Below, piece by piece: positions 3,315 to 5,397 of a stretch of 5,397 nucleotides of DNA. The stretch spans positions 2,054-7,450 of the forward strand of contig CAJUPC010000026.1 of assembly GCA_910588555.1 (NCBI GenBank). Direction: 5' to 3'. The position numbers were made by a program, and so were the translations under genes. Below the pieces are notes generated by a model. That model was not told the DNA's origin. It made no database searches and was given only the letters and a program-made list of their open reading frames with translations. Position 1 is the stretch's first letter; each line of letters starts with the position of its first letter. This DNA is from Candidatus Gastranaerophilales bacterium (GTDB taxonomy: Bacteria > Cyanobacteriota > Vampirovibrionia > Gastranaerophilales > Gastranaerophilaceae).

Positions 3315-5397
3315 ATGTGTGCAAATGAAGTGACAAATCAACTATTATCATCAAATTACATTGATGCTATTAAGAAGAAAAACCCTGCGCAGCTCAAACA
3401 GCTTATTAAAGATGGTTTAATTATTGACAACAAAGACGGTACTTACAGTGCCGGTTCACCAACATTTAAAATCAGCGATGAAGTTAAAGCTGAAAATATG
3501 GACAAAGGCTTAAAAGTTCAATCTGCAGACGCTCCTGTTGAAACACCGAAAGCTCCTGTAGTTTCTTTGGAAGAAAATGAAGTTCTTCAAAAACAAAAAT
3601 TGGAACAATACAAAAAAGAATATGCCGAAATATACAGCAAAGATAAAGATTTGCTAAAAGGCGACATTTCAGATGTTGTATACTCAAAAGAAGCGGAAGC
3701 TATTAAAGCCAATATTGAGAATTTGGCAAAAAGCAGTGCTGATAATCGTATCATCACAAAAGACCGTTTTATGAGAGAATGCGCTAACGAGGAAGAAACT
3801 CAAAAATTCCAGGATATCTTCAAAGCAAAACTTGAAAAATACATGAAACCCGAAAATGCAGAATACGTAAGAAATGCATTTAACGAAGCTACACATCAGG
3901 CTTATAAAGAAAATAGAGTAAGAAAAGGTGTTGAAGCAACTCAGGAAGAAATTCTTTTTGTAGCTCAGCGTGAAGCTCTTGATGAAGCGGTAAAACTTGA
4001 AGATGACGCTTTAGGCAGAATGGCTAATAAAATGATACAAGACAGACACCTGAATAAAGCTCATAATACCTTCACAGAATATGACGAAAAAATTAATAAA
4101 GCAGCTCAAGAAGGCGACACCGAAAAAGTTAATAAACTAAAAGAACAAGGTGCCAAAAAAATTGAAAAGGCCAAAAAAGCTGAAGCAAAAGATGTTGAAG
4201 AAAATAAAGAAAAACTTGTAGAATACATGGCAGAAGCAAAACTTAGCCGTGAAATTGCTCAAGAACGTGTAAAAAACAGAGTTATTCACTGGGACAAAGA
4301 TGACTCATGGCAAGAAGACGATAATAACAAATCTTTGAACGGCAAACAGCGCAAATATATTAAAGATAATCCCGATACGTTCTGCGATGTTGTTGAAGAA
4401 GGCGGTGACTTCATTGTCAAAGGCAAACAATATAAATTCAACAGCGAAAAATTCAAAGATTATTTCATGGCACTTTCAAATGAAAACGAACTTGATAATT
4501 TGAAAGACGGCAAAGATGAATATAATAACGCCGACTATATGATGAGTATAAAAAACTCAAAACGTGGTGTTGATGTTGAAAAATTCAACAAAATGAAAGA
4601 ACAGTTAATCGCTCAGCATCCTGAACTTGCCGATCCTGAAAAATTGGATGAATATCTTAAAAATCACGTAAGATTGCAGCACCAAATGCAAGAAGGTATT
4701 GACGCTAAATACGGCGATAGAAACTTCTTAGGCAACTGCGCAAAACTTTGCGGTATTGATAAAGAAAAAGATAATACAAATTTAATGCGCTTTGTACACG
4801 TTCTAAAAGAAGGCGGAAAAGGTGCAGTTGCAGGATTTGCAATGGGCTGTCTTATGGAAGGATTTGCTTGTACAAAACTTGTAAACGGCAAATATGACAA
4901 CATTTTGAAATATTCACAAGAAGTTGTTTGTAACTATAAACAAGCATATTCTCAACAAGTTGATATTAACTGGTCTGCTTCAAAACAAGTTCACTGGGAA
5001 CAGCCTTGGCAACAAGAATGGTCACAAAAATGGGAACAAAAATGGCAGCAGGATTTCCAACAAGACTGGGAACAAAACTTCTCTCAAGATTGGACAGAAG
5101 AATACCAACAGCAATGGAAACAAGATTGGCAACAAAAATGGGAACAAAAATACAAACAAGAATGGACTCAGGATTATCAAGATCACTGGAAAGAAAATTT
5201 CTCACAAGACTGGACAGATCATTACACTGCAAGCGGTTCTAACAAAGTAACAGACACCTTTACATCAGAAGTTTGGGACGGTGACTATCAGGTCGGCGGT
5301 CAAACAACAGTCCACGATAGAGATGTACCTTGGACACATGAGGGTGACGTTTCAGGAACATACAATGGTACTGCTTCCGGCACTCACAACGGCACAG
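3315..5397 (+). CDS. Unrecognised large Lys/Glu-rich protein with aromatic/Gln tetrapeptide repeats, C-terminus beyond window
   Basis: This is an open frame of 694 codons with no stop; ATG 3315 is chosen for its AAAGGA site. I do not recognise the family. The N-terminus (MCANEVTNQLL) lacks a signal peptide. Residues 1-60 look like a small helical/hairpin domain (QLIKDGLIIDNKDGTY), followed by a Pro/Ala/Val linker near 72-84. Residues about 85-330 are charged and helical, with the best coiled-coil candidate at 256-323 (rich in Lys, Glu and Ala). Residues 326-500 are mixed alpha/beta. They contain FIVKGKQYKF and a CAKLC pair (475, 479). A Gly-zipper-like segment follows at 503-519 (G503, G507, G511). 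Residues 561-640 are twenty W-x-Q-x-type tetrads. A linker leads to (S/N)-G-T-x tetrads from 680 that run off the edge. It shares a divergent control region with the adhesin. Structural, envelope-associated or secreted roles are all possible; none is shown. The CDS is near certain, the function unknown. Confidence 0.93.
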   Translation, partial: MCANEVTNQLLSSNYIDAIKKKNPAQLKQLIKDGLIIDNKDGTYSAGSPTFKISDEVKAENMDKGLKVQSADAPVETPKAPVVSLEENEVLQKQKLEQYKKEYAEIYSKDKDLLKGDISDVVYSKEAEAIKANIENLAKSSADNRIITKDRFMRECANEEETQKFQDIFKAKLEKYMKPENAEYVRNAFNEATHQAYKENRVRKGVEATQEEILFVAQREALDEAVKLEDDALGRMANKMIQDRHLNKAHNTFTEYDEKINKAAQEGDTEKVNKLKEQGAKKIEKAKKAEAKDVEENKEKLVEYMAEAKLSREIAQERVKNRVIHWDKDDSWQEDDNNKSLNGKQRKYIKDNPDTFCDVVEEGGDFIVKGKQYKFNSEKFKDYFMALSNENELDNLKDGKDEYNNADYMMSIKNSKRGVDVEKFNKMKEQLIAQHPELADPEKLDEYLKNHVRLQHQMQEGIDAKYGDRNFLGNCAKLCGIDKEKDNTNLMRFVHVLKEGGKGAVAGFAMGCLMEGFACTKLVNGKYDNILKYSQEVVCNYKQAYSQQVDINWSASKQVHWEQPWQQEWSQKWEQKWQQDFQQDWEQNFSQDWTEEYQQQWKQDWQQKWEQKYKQEWTQDYQDHWKENFSQDWTDHYTASGSNKVTDTFTSEVWDGDYQVGGQTTVHDRDVPWTHEGDVSGTYNGTASGTHNGT
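4080..4283 (+). other. Predicted charged coiled-coil segment
   Basis: Residues 256-323 of the rightward protein run from YDEKINKAAQ to QERVKNRV. They are dominated by Lys, Glu and Ala with regularly spaced Ile, Val and Leu, and contain no Pro. This is typical of a long solvent-exposed helix or coiled coil. The register was judged by eye only. Such a segment could mediate oligomerisation, which would suit a fibrous or scaffold-like protein. Confidence 0.5.
4812..4873 (+). other. Glycine-zipper-like short hydrophobic segment
   Basis: Residues 500-519 read GGKGAVAGFAMGCLMEGFAC. G503, G507 and G511 follow a GxxxGxxxG pattern in the only notably hydrophobic, small-residue stretch of the protein. 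Glycine zippers are known to pack transmembrane helices. Here the stretch is short and interrupted by Glu515, so a buried helix in a soluble domain is equally possible. Confidence 0.4.
4995..5234 (+). repeat. Twenty-copy tetrapeptide (12-nt) repeat, consensus W-x-Q-[D/E/K/N]
   Basis: Residues 561-640 divide without gaps into 20 tetrads. Each begins with an aromatic residue: 13 Trp, 4 Tyr and 3 Phe. Position 3 is Gln in 15 of 20, with Glu or Asp in four and Ala in the last. Position 4 is mostly charged or polar, and position 2 is mostly Glu, Gln, Ser, Thr or Lys. From tetrad 5 on, odd tetrads always start with Trp, while even ones start with Phe or Tyr except tetrad 12. Examples in order are WEQP, WQQE, WSQK, WEQK, later FSQD, WTEE, YQQQ, and last WTDH, YTAS. 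Nucleotide copies differ at many third positions, so the pattern is kept at protein level. In a beta strand, aromatic and Gln would share one face; in a helix, the aromatics would form a slowly rotating stripe. The function is unknown to me. Confidence 0.9.
5352..5397 (+). repeat. Second tetrad repeat, (S/N)-G-T-x, start of an array cut by the window edge
   Basis: Residues 680-694 read SGTY, NGTA, SGTH, NGT. This is a four-residue (12-nt) unit nested in an eight-residue (24-nt) unit SGT[Y/H]NGT. It follows a 39-residue linker containing VWDGDYQVGG and VPWTHEGDV. Only four units are visible, and the last is cut by the edge, so the array length cannot be judged. The Gly/Thr/Ser/Asn composition suggests a beta or disordered segment, unlike the preceding aromatic/Gln tetrads. 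Confidence 0.6.

Noticed and set aside
253..3896. Short ORFs opposite the adhesin and opposite the start of the rightward gene
   Set aside because: All are antisense to long intact frames, lack convincing ribosome sites and encode no recognisable protein.
4924..5250. Overlapping ORFs on both strands within the aromatic repeat (Asn-Gly-Asn-Lys rich and others)
   Set aside because: A 12-nt repeat opens several frames at once because any stop-free unit stays stop-free. They lack ribosome sites and lie inside the long plus-strand frame with a good SD and start.

Overview
The window looks like AT-rich bacterial DNA. It holds two large divergent protein-coding genes, each running off one end of the window, with a 334-nt intergenic region between them. 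The left gene's N-terminal half strongly resembles the large filamentous adhesins (FHA/'leukotoxin LktA-type') that I associate with gut Gastranaerophilales (Melainabacteria, Cyanobacteriota). That assignment rests on recalled family resemblance and base composition, not on a search. It is moderate at best, and other AT-rich host-associated Gram-negative lineages remain possible.

Left part, minus strand (1-2980): one uninterrupted reading frame of 993 codons, complete at its N-terminus and cut at the left edge. It encodes, in order: a signal peptide, a TPS/haemagglutination-type N-terminal domain, a long Asn/Gly/Val-rich beta-helix-like region, a conserved-looking C-terminal segment of the passenger, an acidic Pro/Gly linker, and at least 73 residues of almost pure Asp-Asn dipeptide repeat that continue past the window. 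The whole reads as a secreted surface adhesin whose folded head is followed by a flexible acidic stalk.

Middle (2981-3314): a very AT-rich divergent control region. It contains good Shine-Dalgarno sequences for both large genes, a perfect TATAAT, four copies of a TTTGTRAAMTT-like word arranged as two facing pairs, and a possible 34-codon small ORF. That ORF stops 2 nt before the right-hand gene's ATG, so it may be a leader or coupling peptide.

Right part, plus strand (3315-5397): the first 694 codons of a large protein I do not recognise. It has no signal peptide. It is lysine/glutamate-rich and largely alpha-helical, with a predicted charged coiled coil, followed by a short glycine-zipper-like segment. 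Next come twenty consecutive tetrapeptides that each begin with an aromatic residue and mostly carry Gln at position 3 (W-x-Q-x). After a linker, a second and chemically different tetrad repeat, (S/N)-G-T-x, starts and runs off the right edge. This aromatic/Gln tetrad protein is the most unusual item in the window and the best candidate for something undescribed. Nothing in the sequence proves that the two genes work together. They share only a promoter region and the property of ending, within this window, in low-complexity repeats whose unit is a multiple of three bases.
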